From: Nitrospirota bacterium
GTDB lineage: Bacteria; Nitrospirota; Thermodesulfovibrionia; Thermodesulfovibrionales; UBA9159
Direction: 5' to 3'
NCBI GenBank assembly: GCA_023475105.1
Contig: JAMCWJ010000024.1
Coordinates: 1-64,000, forward strand
DNA: 64,000 nt
The notes beneath the pieces were generated by a model. That model saw only the letters and a list, made by a program, of their open reading frames with translations, was not told the DNA's origin and did no database searches. Below, piece after piece: positions 39,389 through 47,004 of this stretch. Within the stretch, counting starts at the first letter, position 1; each line of letters begins with the position of its first letter. Position numbers and translations under genes: made by a program.

Positions 39389-40213
39389 ATGAATAAGCTC
39401 AATATAGAAAAACAGAAGCAAGTCATAGCCGCATTGGTAGAAGGAAACTCCATTCGTGCTACTGTCCGTATGACCAGCGTTGCAAAGAATACCGTTGTAA
39501 AATTGCTTGCCGACATTGGCAAGGCGTGCGCTGAATATCAGGACAAGGCTTTCCGTGATCTTTCCTGTAAGCGCATTGAGTGTGACGAGATATGGTCTTT
39601 CTGCTATGCAAAAGAAAAGAATGTGCCAGAGGACAAGAGAGGTCACTTCGGTTTCGGAGATGTCTGGACCTTCACGGCGATCTGCGCTGATTCAAAACTC
39701 GTTCCTTCTTGGCATATCGGCAGAAGAGATTTACAGAATGCTACGATCTTCATGCGTGATCTCTCAGGCCGTCTCAAGAATAGAGTACAATTAACAACAG
39801 ACGGTCATAGGATGTATCTTGATGCTGTAGAGTGGACATTCGGCAAGGATGTTGATTTCAGTCAGCTTGTAAAGATTTACGGTGTACCACAAGAAGGCGA
39901 AAAGCGGTATAGTCCGGCTAAGTGCCTTGGAGAAGAAAAGCACAGAATCATCGGCAATCCTGACATGAAAAAAGTATCAACAAGCTACGTCGAAAGACAG
40001 AACCTTACCATGCGCATGAACATGAGAAGATTTACCAGACTTACTAATGCTTTCTCAAAGAAAGTAGAGAACCTGAGCCATGCCGTAGCCCTTCACTTTA
40101 TGTACTATAACTTCTGCCGAGTGCATCAGACGCTCAGGGTGACACCTGCAATGGAGGCGAAAGTTACAGATCATGTGTGGACTATTGAGGAAATTCTTTA
40201 TCTATATGGGTAA
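39389..40213 (+). CDS. IS1-like DDE transposase
   Basis: 274 residues in a single frame, without the IS1 frameshift. N-terminal helix-turn-helix (GNSIRATVRMTSVAKNTVVKL), then catalytic Asp in RIECDEIWSF, the second Asp in LTTDGHRMY and Glu in STSYVERQNLTMRM, the arrangement of the IS1 group. C-terminal HxxYNFCRxHxTLRxTPAMEA pattern. It should cut at the 17-bp ends and leave 8-bp duplications. All three catalytic residues are present, so it is probably active. Confidence 0.92.
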   Translation: MNKLNIEKQKQVIAALVEGNSIRATVRMTSVAKNTVVKLLADIGKACAEYQDKAFRDLSCKRIECDEIWSFCYAKEKNVPEDKRGHFGFGDVWTFTAICADSKLVPSWHIGRRDLQNATIFMRDLSGRLKNRVQLTTDGHRMYLDAVEWTFGKDVDFSQLVKIYGVPQEGEKRYSPAKCLGEEKHRIIGNPDMKKVSTSYVERQNLTMRMNMRRFTRLTNAFSKKVENLSHAVALHFMYYNFCRVHQTLRVTPAMEAKVTDHVWTIEEILYLYG

Positions 40214-40562
40214 GAATTGCTTTAAGATTCTCTTTTATCATGGTTTGAATAATCTGTTCGTGTTTATAGTCACATTTATAATATATTGCAATAAATACAA
40301 CCCGTTGCTTTTCTTCATTCAACATCCACAGTAAGCGCAACCCGTCTCTTTTACTTGTGCGATATTCTTTTAATCCAAGTCGTAGCTTTCTTATGTGTGT
40401 ATTTTGACCAAGCCCTGGGACTCTAACGCCTTGAATGGGATTGCTTATTATGGACGCTATTATCTTGTCAGATTCAGTTTTAGACTTGTGGAATTTCCCG
40501 CTGAAAAGATAATCGTATTGCTTATTAAAACACGTAGCACGAAACGGTTCAGCGAAGGGCAT
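40182..40562 (-). CDS. RelE/ParE-like toxin
   Basis: 126 residues. FSGKFHKSKTESDKIIASII, GVRVPGLGQNTHIRKLRLGL and KRDGLRLLWML...VVFIAIYYKCDY follow the RelE/YoeB-type fold (two helices then a four-stranded sheet with basic residues). Probably an mRNA interferase or gyrase-type toxin. Overlaps the upstream gene by 14 bases, the usual toxin-antitoxin layout, and its end overlaps the convergent transposase end by 32 bases. Confidence 0.75.
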   Translation of the reverse strand: MPFAEPFRATCFNKQYDYLFSGKFHKSKTESDKIIASIISNPIQGVRVPGLGQNTHIRKLRLGLKEYRTSKRDGLRLLWMLNEEKQRVVFIAIYYKCDYKHEQIIQTMIKENLKAILTHIDKEFPQ

Positions 40563-40992
40563 GCTGATTCATTTTTTCAGATATCGAGTGGGCGAGTTCT
40601 TTTATTTCTATATCGGATGCAATCCAATAATTCTCAAGCTTATCCTCAAACTGCTCTACCACATTATTTTCCCATCTCAAAACAAATTGAGGGAATTTAG
40701 TTTGTTCTTTTCTACGAATGACTTCATTCCATGTGGTAACAACATTCTCTAATTTGCTTTTAAACTCAAAGGTGACATCACAGTTTGCATCACAACGATA
40801 GCAAAGTGCGTCCATCTTTTTCATGCTTCGCAGTAATCTCTGACTCAATACAAGAAGAATTAGAGATCGTGTAAATATACCTGAAAAAGATAAGGATACA
40901 GCGACAGATCTGCCCAAGGAAGCTATAACTTCGCTATCAGCAGATATCTTTGCCTGCAAAGCTTTATATTCATCTACTGTGATTGTGCTCAT
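40549..40992 (-). CDS. Protein of unknown function upstream of the toxin (putative antitoxin or partner)
   Basis: 147 residues with an alpha-helical start, a short hydrophobic stretch (LSFSGIFTRSLILLVLSQRLL), CYRCDANCD and a C-terminal helix (DIEIKELAHSISEKM). Position and overlap suggest a toxin partner, but it is large for an antitoxin and lacks a recognisable DNA-binding domain. AGAGGAATC precedes the ATG. Confidence 0.6.
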   Translation of the reverse strand: MSTITVDEYKALQAKISADSEVIASLGRSVAVSLSFSGIFTRSLILLVLSQRLLRSMKKMDALCYRCDANCDVTFEFKSKLENVVTTWNEVIRRKEQTKFPQFVLRWENNVVEQFEDKLENYWIASDIEIKELAHSISEKMNQHALR

Positions 40993-41057
40993 GATTCCTC
41001 TCTTTGAGTGGTGGGGATAGCATGAGCGTCGCCATTCACTTGTGCTATCATGATTTC

Positions 41058-41086
41058 ATTATGACGACAGAAAAGGCATTTGTCAA
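41058..41086 (-). promoter_or_regulatory. Promoter of the toxin pair
   Basis: Minus strand TTGACA (41081-41086), 17 bases, CATAAT (41058-41063), about 65 bases before the first gene of the pair. Confidence 0.6.
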
Positions 41087-41387
41087 CATATTTTTTCACA
41101 TTTGTCAAGCAGTTTTTATCTTATTTTAAAATCTACTTTAAGATTATACACTTTTGTTTGATGAACTTAGGACACTACCGAACAAATGATACATTTGATA
41201 CATTCAGACCCTGAACATATCATTTATCGGCATATCATCTTATCATGTGACATCGTATCTTACACTACCTATCCTCCTAAAATACCCCGTCATAGTTCTG
41301 GATATTTTAGGCGGCGATCTCTCAAGTAGTTCAGATAATCTCGGCAAGAAGAAAAAATCGGCAGGTTTCCCAAACTGACCCACTACC

Positions 41388-41395
41388 GGCTTTCC
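41388..41395. repeat. 8-bp target-site duplication, right
   Basis: GGCTTTCC immediately outside the right terminal inverted repeat; identical to the left copy. A further GGCTTTCC-like unit follows, so the target was locally repetitive. Confidence 0.85.
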
Positions 41396-41432
41396 GGCTT
41401 TCCGGCTCTCCCTCTCGCCGGGCCGAGAAGAC

Positions 41433-41461
41433 TTGACAATCCCCGACGGATTGTTTAGTAT
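41433..41461 (+). promoter_or_regulatory. Promoter of the GEMM riboswitch unit
   Basis: TTGACA (41433-41438), 17 bases, TAGTAT (41456-41461), about 60 bases before the aptamer. Confidence 0.7.
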
Positions 41462-41519
41462 GACTCTCAGCAGTAAAGAACGGATCGCCGAACGGTTCTT
41501 TGACACCGCGGAAAAAGGA

Positions 41520-41626
41520 TGTTTCCGAAAAGGTAAACTCTGGGTAACCAGGGGGCGCAAAGCCAAAGGGTCCCCTCGGGCCGGGTCTCGACGGCCCAGG
41601 AGGACAGCCGTGCTGCCGAAGAAACA
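41520..41626 (+). promoter_or_regulatory. GEMM (c-di-GMP-I) riboswitch
   Basis: Family landmarks in order: P1 strand TGTTTC, GGTAAAC, a hairpin CTCTGG-GTAA-CCAGGG with GNRA loop, GGGGCGCAAAGCC, GGGTCC...GGAC, AGCCGTGCTGCCG, and P1 return GAAACA. The base at the position that selects ligand (G three before AAAC) is G, predicting c-di-GMP rather than cGAMP. Located between a good promoter and a terminator, upstream of a secreted-protein gene. Confidence 0.9.
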
Positions 41627-41657
41627 GCGCTTGTCTGGAATTTGCCTTTCACATGAT

Positions 41658-41692
41658 AAGCCTGTTTCCCTCTAAGGAAACAGGCTTTTTTG
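41658..41692 (+). terminator. Riboswitch expression-platform terminator
   Basis: AAGCCTGTTTCC (41658-41669) pairs with GGAAACAGGCTT (41676-41687), followed by a T run. CTGTTTC in its left arm can instead pair with GAAACAG (41621-41627), which includes the riboswitch P1 return strand; ligand binding should therefore favour termination. Confidence 0.85.
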
Positions 41693-41721
41693 TTGGCGAA
41701 CCGAACCTTGAAAGGAGGTGA

Positions 41722-41811
41722 ATGCCCTTTCCGAACGCAGGTCGGGAAAGAAAGTGTTCTTGTCGCGTCGGGACATTTTGTAGGGTGACTATCCATTTCC
41801 GGAAGCTTTGA
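41722..41811 (+). CDS. Possible 29-residue peptide after the terminator
   Basis: ATG directly after AAAGGAGGTGA; the peptide is basic with three Cys (RKCSCRVGTFCRV). The ribosome site is excellent but spacing is tight (about 3-4 bases). It may be a leader peptide or merely mark a structured leader. Confidence 0.3.
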   Translation: MPFPNAGRERKCSCRVGTFCRVTIHFRKL

Positions 41812-41881
41812 ATCCGCCGGCCCATATGGGCGCCATGGTAGGCGGGGGAGCTAGTGGCGCAACCAGCCGACTTACTTCAAA
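41804..41881 (+). other. Structured leader segment of unknown type
   Basis: TTTGAA/TTCAAA close a region that contains CCGCC...GGCGG, GCCCATATGGGC and TGG-CGCAA-CCA hairpins, just before the secreted-protein ribosome site. It does not match a riboswitch class I can name. Confidence 0.4.
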
Positions 41882-41908
41882 CTTGAGTATATAAGTAAGG
41901 AGGCTCAA

Positions 41909-42583
41909 ATGAAAAGACTTGTTTCCGTATGTTGCATCGCAGCGATCGTCCTTATGTTCACTTCTTTGTCCCCGGCAAAGATGAAAATGCCGTCTCCTCC
42001 GGGACAAAACCCCGCCCCTCCGACACAGCCTCCGCCTGCGGAGGGGGACGGTGTGATAAATGCCTGTTATAAGAACGTCAACGGACAACTCAGGATTGTA
42101 GGCGATCCCTCCCAGTGCCTGCCGAGTGAATCGGCCATCTCCTGGAACGCGACAAGACTTCAGGGTCCTTCGGGAGTCGTCGCAACCTCCGTTTTGAGCG
42201 GAGCCGTAGAGGCGATCGCGGGCGGAGCGACCGCCTGGGTATTCGCCGGGCCGACTGCGAGCGTCATGACGACGGAATCCCAGAGAATCACCGGAGTGGC
42301 TGAGGCGCCCCTTGGCACGACGGCAACGGACAGTGCCGCTTCTTTCCTGTATGACCTTTGCTACAGAGCGGGCGGCAGTTCGGATGTTCCGGTAAGTTTT
42401 GCCGGTGCGAATTCTTCTGTGGGGCAGGTGAGCGCTGCGACGGGCCGCCTTCCTTTCCCCGCAGCGGGATCGATAGTGCCAGGCGCCGGGACATGGGAGG
42501 TCGGCTTCTGCGTCCTCAACTCGGGTTCAGCCGCCCTTGACATGAACGACTTTCTGAACGGCTGGGTCATGGTGACGGAATAA
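41909..42583 (+). CDS. Secreted surface protein with collagen-tail-like C-terminal domain
   Basis: 224 residues. Signal peptide (LVSVCCIAAIVLMFTSLSPA), Pro/Met spacer (MKMPSPPGQNPAPPTQPPP), then INACYKNVNGQLRIVGDPSQCLPSESAISWN, a two-Cys motif typical of environmental collagen-like or adhesin proteins, and a beta-rich domain ending in DFLNGWVMVTE. Likely a surface or biofilm component, which fits c-di-GMP control. TAAGGAGGCTCAA precedes the ATG. Confidence 0.8.
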   Translation: MKRLVSVCCIAAIVLMFTSLSPAKMKMPSPPGQNPAPPTQPPPAEGDGVINACYKNVNGQLRIVGDPSQCLPSESAISWNATRLQGPSGVVATSVLSGAVEAIAGGATAWVFAGPTASVMTTESQRITGVAEAPLGTTATDSAASFLYDLCYRAGGSSDVPVSFAGANSSVGQVSAATGRLPFPAAGSIVPGAGTWEVGFCVLNSGSAALDMNDFLNGWVMVTE

Positions 42584-42851
42584 AAATAGACCCAGCAACG
42601 AGTGAAAAAGGGGGACGGGGAAAACGGCTTGTGAGTTTCTCCCCTCCCCCGCCTTTCCCGCGGTCGCCCCCCTAGCCCCCTCCTGCGCACAGGACGTTCC
42701 ACTCCCTGGAAGCAACGCCTTGCAATTGTTCCCCGCTGTGTTAGGCTTTATTTATATCGAACAGGCAAAGGAAGCGAACGGCCTTTACAGACGGTCGTGC
42801 GCGGCGATGCCGTGGTATCATATCGTAAACTACTTGAGGGGAGGTAGTGAC

Positions 42852-43706
42852 ATGAAGGCAGGATTCATCGGTCTCGGTCATCTCGGCAAATCGATGGCGA
42901 AGAGGCTGATCTCTGAAGGCGTGGAGCTCATCGTATGGAACCGTACAAAGGAAAAGGCCTCGGACCTCGGTGCGCGCATAGCGGACAGCCCTGCTGCGGT
43001 TCTCTCGGAAGTCGATATCCTCTTCCTGAACCTCTTCGACACTGACGCCGTCGAAGGGGTCATTTCCGGCAAAGACGGGCTTCTTGCGGGTGACTGCGGA
43101 GGAAAGAGCGTCGTCGATACGACGAGCAACCATTTCGCGCGCGTTGCCCATTTTCATCAGCTCTTCAGGGAACACGGCGGCGCCTATCTCGAGTCCCCGG
43201 TGCTCGGCAGCGTGATCCCGGCATTGCAGGGCGCTCTCACGGTCCTGGTAAGCGGCGAGAAAGAGGTCTTCGAAAAGGCGCTTCCTTATCTCGAAAAACT
43301 CGGAAAGAACATCTTCTATCTCGGGAAGCCGGGGCTTGCGACTAAAATGAAGCTCATCAATAACCTCGTTCTCGGTTCATTCATGGCGACTCTCGCAGAG
43401 GCGATCGCCTTCGGCGAACATGCTGATATCCCGAAATCAGAGGTAATCGATATCCTCGCGGCCGGGGCCGGAAACTCGGCCGTCCTGAATGCGAAAAAGG
43501 AAAAGCTTCTCAAGGAAGACTTTTCCACTCATTTTTCCTCATCCCTGATTTACAAGGATCTCCACTATCTCCAGGACCTGGCGAGAGTGTTGAAAAGGCC
43601 CCTCTTTACCGGAAGTGTGGCGAAAGAGCTTTTCAGTCTCACCTTCAGCAAAGGGACGGACACCCTCGATTTTTCGGTAATCTACCGCATCATGAAAGAA
43701 CTATAG
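42852..43706 (+). CDS. NAD(P)-dependent beta-hydroxyacid dehydrogenase family protein
   Basis: 284 residues. Rossmann motif GFIGLGHLGKSMAKRL, the substrate motif VVDTTSNHFARV (DxS/T region), YLESPVLGSVIPALQGALTVLVSG and catalytic Lys in ATKMKLINNLVLG. Related to 3-hydroxyisobutyrate dehydrogenase and succinic semialdehyde (glyoxylate) reductases; substrate not determinable. GGGAGGTAGTGAC precedes the ATG. Confidence 0.9.
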   Translation: MKAGFIGLGHLGKSMAKRLISEGVELIVWNRTKEKASDLGARIADSPAAVLSEVDILFLNLFDTDAVEGVISGKDGLLAGDCGGKSVVDTTSNHFARVAHFHQLFREHGGAYLESPVLGSVIPALQGALTVLVSGEKEVFEKALPYLEKLGKNIFYLGKPGLATKMKLINNLVLGSFMATLAEAIAFGEHADIPKSEVIDILAAGAGNSAVLNAKKEKLLKEDFSTHFSSSLIYKDLHYLQDLARVLKRPLFTGSVAKELFSLTFSKGTDTLDFSVIYRIMKEL

Positions 43707-43713
43707 CGCGTCG

Positions 43714-44397
43714 ATGAGCAGAGCGGAACAGCTCCCGCTTCCTTTGGAGCGGGACGAGATGCAGTTGAAGGGGTATTTCGAGAAGGCGACAGCACGCACG
43801 GTCTCTCTGACCATGACCGACAACTCCACGAGCCTCCTGTCCGTCAGGGAGAAAGGAGCTCTTCTCTTTGTGCGGCTTCACCGGATCTTTCTCGACGCGG
43901 GGGAAGACGTGATCGGGGAGATAGCGCAGTTTCTCATAAGACAAAGGGGAAAGACACCCCTTTTAAGGAGCTTTCTGAGAAGGAACGAAGGCAGGATGGG
44001 GAAAAAACCGCCCCGGAAAATACGCCTTGCTACCGCAGGCAGACATCATGACCTTCGCGAAATCTTCGATGCCGTCAACGACGCATACTTCGGAGGCAGA
44101 ATACGCTCGGCCGTTACCTGGGGGACGGGAAGCAGCAGGTCTGCAGTGAGGAAAAGGACCCTCGGGAGCTACAGCAGGCATACGCGGGTCATCAGGGTAA
44201 ATCCTGTCCTCGACCGAAGGAAGGTACCGCGGTATTTTGTCGAGTTTGTCGTATACCACGAGATGCTCCATGCCGATACGGAGACCATGGAGAAGAACGG
44301 CAGAAGGTTGGTGCACTCGAAAGAATTCAGGCGGCGCGAGAAGGCATTCCGGGACTATCACAAGGCGATTGCCTGGGAGCGCAAGGGGAGATTCTGA
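43714..44397 (+). CDS. SprT/YgjP-like zinc metalloprotease-family protein
   Basis: 227 residues. The motif VVYHEMLHADTE contains HExxH, with a later His near LVHSKEFRRREK as possible third ligand, the layout of SprT-like domains. The N-terminal third is basic and helical. SprT-type proteins act on DNA-protein crosslinks in eukaryotes; bacterial roles are unclear. It starts 7 bases after the dehydrogenase stop, so cotranscribed. Confidence 0.8.
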   Translation: MSRAEQLPLPLERDEMQLKGYFEKATARTVSLTMTDNSTSLLSVREKGALLFVRLHRIFLDAGEDVIGEIAQFLIRQRGKTPLLRSFLRRNEGRMGKKPPRKIRLATAGRHHDLREIFDAVNDAYFGGRIRSAVTWGTGSSRSAVRKRTLGSYSRHTRVIRVNPVLDRRKVPRYFVEFVVYHEMLHADTETMEKNGRRLVHSKEFRRREKAFRDYHKAIAWERKGRF

Positions 44398-44419
44398 TCG
44401 AAAGCAACGGGTGAAGTAT

Positions 44420-44560
44420 CCGTTTTGAAAGACCTGAGACCTGCCCCAGCGACTGGCGCTTTCGCCAAGAAAGACAGGTAAATTTGCGGAACTGCAATAA
44501 AAGGCTGAGAGCGAAATCCCGCTAAATCACAGCGTTGATCTCAGGCATTAAATTTGCTAA
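44420..44560 (+). other. Structured leader region
   Basis: Contains CCTGCCCC...GACAGG enclosing GGCG-CTTT-CGCC, then CTGAGAGCG...CGCT and CTCAG complementary arms. It precedes the Cys-rich small gene by about 50 bases and may be its 5' untranslated leader. No named RNA family recognised. Confidence 0.35.
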
Positions 44561-44603
44561 TTCTGATAACAATTAACAATATCTTTGCAAGTTGGAGGTA
44601 ACA

Positions 44604-44828
44604 ATGTGCACGAAGGATCCCGACGAACAAAAAATGTGTCCTTTCACCCTTGAACCATCCGTCGACTGCCGTCTCCGTAGCGCCTATACGCTGAAAGGAC
44701 TATGCCCCTACACCATGGAAGTCTGCTCACTCCGCACAGGGAATACCCTCAAACCTGTCCCCCCGACTGCCTTTTTTTCGAGTCCCGCAGTCTTCACCTC
44801 ATGGAAAACACGAGCGCTTCGGGTGTAG
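44604..44828 (+). CDS. Small Cys-rich protein, possibly frameshifted
   Basis: 74 residues from an ATG behind TTGGAGGTAACA. Cys pattern MCTKDP, KMCPFTLEPSVDCRL, KGLCPYTMEVC suggests metal binding. After LKPVPPTA the composition changes; another frame continues as QTCPPDCLFFESRS to 44935, so a one-base frameshift near 44745 may split a longer Cys-rich protein. Not recognised. Confidence 0.55.
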   Translation: MCTKDPDEQKMCPFTLEPSVDCRLRSAYTLKGLCPYTMEVCSLRTGNTLKPVPPTAFFSSPAVFTSWKTRALRV

Positions 44829-45014
44829 AGAGAACCCTGATGCCTGTCTCTGCTCTGACGGCCGGAACTTGTCCTGTTTCCCGCAGAGGTAGCCGCATTG
44901 TCGGCCGCAAGAAACTGATTGACAGATTCTTCTGAAAAGGTTTATTGTCATAGAAAAAAGGGGAGGATAAACGGACCGCCTTCGCTTATCCCGAGGTGTC
45001 ATTGTCAGTATTCG

Positions 45015-45056
45015 AGAGGAGGGTTATACATGAATAGAGGAGGGTTATACATGAAT
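45015..45056 (+). repeat. Tandem duplication of ribosome-binding site and start codon
   Basis: The 21-bp unit AGAGGAGGGTTATACATGAAT occurs twice head-to-tail (split for length: it is AGAGGAGGG then TTATACATGAAT). Each copy has a Shine-Dalgarno site and an ATG; both ATGs are in frame with the lipoprotein. Confidence 0.95.
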
Positions 45057-45788
45057 AAAGGAAGGGTCGTGCTTCTCGTGCTTGCAGCATCGTGCATGCT
45101 CCTGCTCCTGGGATGCGCATCGGGAGACAAGAAATTCGCACAAAAGGATCTCTCCGCACTTGAACCCGTAAAAGTCTGCCGCACTGAAACCCCTCACATC
45201 ATGAAGAGCAGCGGGACGGAGACTGCATTGCTTGCGCTCGTCACGTTGGCAGCACCCGGAGGGACAGCCCTCCTGGTAGTGGGCGACGAATATGCGAAGG
45301 CACGGGGTTCGGGCACGCAGACGCAGATCCCCGATTTCGGATTCCTCGTCATGGACAAGTTCCTGACGCGCCTCAGGAACGAGAAGGCAGACTGGTCGGC
45401 GTTCACCGTTATCAAGGAGCCGTTAAAGGATCTCCCGGAGAAATGCACCGTAATAGAGTTCAAGGTCAACAGACTCGCCTACGGATCGCTCGACCTCACA
45501 AGGGGCGGAATCGTGCTCGAACGCGGCCTGAATAAGGGAGTGATAAGCAAAGGATTCCTGAGCAAGACCACCGTAACCATGAAGGACGCCGAGGGAGAGA
45601 CGCTCTGGCAAAAAAGCTACCTTTATCTTTCGGAAAACTTCGACCGGGAGATGTCCATGGAAGAACTGGAGGCGAATCAGTTCGATCTGCTGAAAGACGA
45701 GATGGATTTTGCCGCGGACAAGACAGCAGCGGATTTTGTCGAGGACCTGACGAGAGCGCCCAAAGAAGTCGCCAAGGTCAAGGAATAA
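45051..45788 (+). CDS. Lipoprotein of unknown function
   Basis: About 245 residues from the second ATG. Lipobox LLLGC after MLLLL; mature part has a small hydrophobic hairpin (ALLALVTLAAPGGTALLVV) and a mixed alpha/beta domain (DFGFLVMDKFLTRL, CTVIEFKVNRLAYG, TVTMKDAEGETLWQKSYLYL). Not assigned. The first ATG at 45030 would add seven residues before the signal. Convergent with the acyl-CoA dehydrogenase. Confidence 0.78.
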   Translation: MNKGRVVLLVLAASCMLLLLGCASGDKKFAQKDLSALEPVKVCRTETPHIMKSSGTETALLALVTLAAPGGTALLVVGDEYAKARGSGTQTQIPDFGFLVMDKFLTRLRNEKADWSAFTVIKEPLKDLPEKCTVIEFKVNRLAYGSLDLTRGGIVLERGLNKGVISKGFLSKTTVTMKDAEGETLWQKSYLYLSENFDREMSMEELEANQFDLLKDEMDFAADKTAADFVEDLTRAPKEVAKVKE

Positions 45789-45821
45789 CGGCGCCCTTGC
45801 CGCATCCGACAATCGGGCGGG

Positions 45822-46979
45822 TTACTTCTTCTTTGCCGCCTCTTTGATCAACGCTTGACCTATGACATTTCTTTGTATCTGATTGGTGCCTTCATAAATC
45901 TGCAGGATCTTTGCGTCCCGCATCATCTTTTCGACAGGATATTCCCTCATATATCCGGAGCCGCCCATCACCTGTACTGCGTTCGTGGTGACACGCATCC
46001 CGACATCGGTCGCAAAGACCTTCGCAATCGCGGACTCCTTCGAGACGTCCCTCGCCCCACCGTCGATATAGCGGGCCACTGAATAGACGAGAGACCGCGC
46101 AGCTTCGATCTCCGTCGCCATGTCGGCAAGCATGTGCTGGACCGCCTGAAAACTGATGATCGGATGACCGAACTGAACTCGCTGCCGCGCAAACTTCACG
46201 GCTTCATCAAAGGCACCCTGGGCGACACCGACGCCCTGCGCTCCCACACCCGTCCTCGAACTGTCGAGAGTCCTCATCGCAACGATAAACCCATACCCTT
46301 CCTTCCCGATGATATTCTCCTTCGGGACTCTGCAGTTATCGAAGATGAGTTCCCTTGTCACTGAAGCCCTGATACCCATTTTCCTCTCTTTTTTTCCGAA
46401 ATGAAAGCCGGGAGTGCCTTTCTCCACGACGAGGGCAGAGGCGCCGCGGGGTCCCTTAGCCCTGTCGCTGATGGCGATGATGGTGTAGATCTCAGCCTCC
46501 CCCCCGTTCGTAATCCACTGTTTGGTCCCGTTCAGCATGTACTCGTTCCCCTCGAGGCGCGCGGTCGTCTGAATACCGGCTGCATCGCTCCCCGCCCCCG
46601 CCTCGGTCAACCCGAAAGCGACAAGACGCTTGCCCGCTGCGATATCCGGCAGGTATCTCCTTTTCTGATCTTCACTGCCAAAGAGCAGAATCGGAAATGT
46701 GCCGAGGGCGTTAGCGGCATAGGAAGTAGAAACGCCAAGGCAGGCCCTTGAAAGTTCTTCTACTGCAATACACAGTTCGAGACAGCCCTTTCCGAGTCCA
46801 CCGTATTCCTCCGGGATGAAGAGACCGAAGAGATCCGACTGGGCAAGCACCTTCATGATTTCCCAGGGAAACTCCTCTTTTTCATCCAGTTCTTCCCTCA
46901 CAGGGACAATCTTCTCCTCAGCGATCTGTCGCGCCAGATCCCTGATCATGGTCTGCTCTTCCGTCAGAAAATAGTCCAT
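45822..46979 (-). CDS. Acyl-CoA dehydrogenase (short-chain/butyryl-CoA type)
   Basis: 385 residues. FAD enzyme introducing a double bond into acyl-CoA. FGLTEAGAGSDAAGIQTTA, WITNGGEAEIYTIIA, the C-terminal catalytic Glu in IYEGTNQIQRNVI and GGSGYMREYPVEKMMRDAK are diagnostic. The length and the active-site region fit the butyryl-CoA class. It probably passes electrons to the EtfBA pair. Confidence 0.95.
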   Translation of the reverse strand: MDYFLTEEQTMIRDLARQIAEEKIVPVREELDEKEEFPWEIMKVLAQSDLFGLFIPEEYGGLGKGCLELCIAVEELSRACLGVSTSYAANALGTFPILLFGSEDQKRRYLPDIAAGKRLVAFGLTEAGAGSDAAGIQTTARLEGNEYMLNGTKQWITNGGEAEIYTIIAISDRAKGPRGASALVVEKGTPGFHFGKKERKMGIRASVTRELIFDNCRVPKENIIGKEGYGFIVAMRTLDSSRTGVGAQGVGVAQGAFDEAVKFARQRVQFGHPIISFQAVQHMLADMATEIEAARSLVYSVARYIDGGARDVSKESAIAKVFATDVGMRVTTNAVQVMGGSGYMREYPVEKMMRDAKILQIYEGTNQIQRNVIGQALIKEAAKKK

Positions 46980-47004
46980 TTATCTATCCCTCCAAAGGAC
47001 GAAT

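Larger units (their letters stand above)
37914..41387. mobile_element. 3474-bp IS1-like transposon with passenger genes
   Basis: Perfect 17-bp terminal inverted repeats GGTAGTGGGTCAGTTTG (37914-37930) and its complement (41371-41387) are flanked by the 8-bp direct repeat GGCTTTCC. Inside are five genes: histone-H1-like protein, P63C-domain protein, IS1-like transposase, and convergent RelE-like toxin with its upstream partner. Base composition is clearly more AT-rich than the host. The right end (41087-41370) holds no gene that I can see but has AT-rich sequence and short ATATC-type repeats. The element looks intact and probably recent. Confidence 0.93.

Noticed and set aside
41233-41370. Short AT-rich repeats at the right end of the transposon as a possible RNA gene
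   Set aside because: ATATC-type words recur but no stable fold or promoter could be made out.
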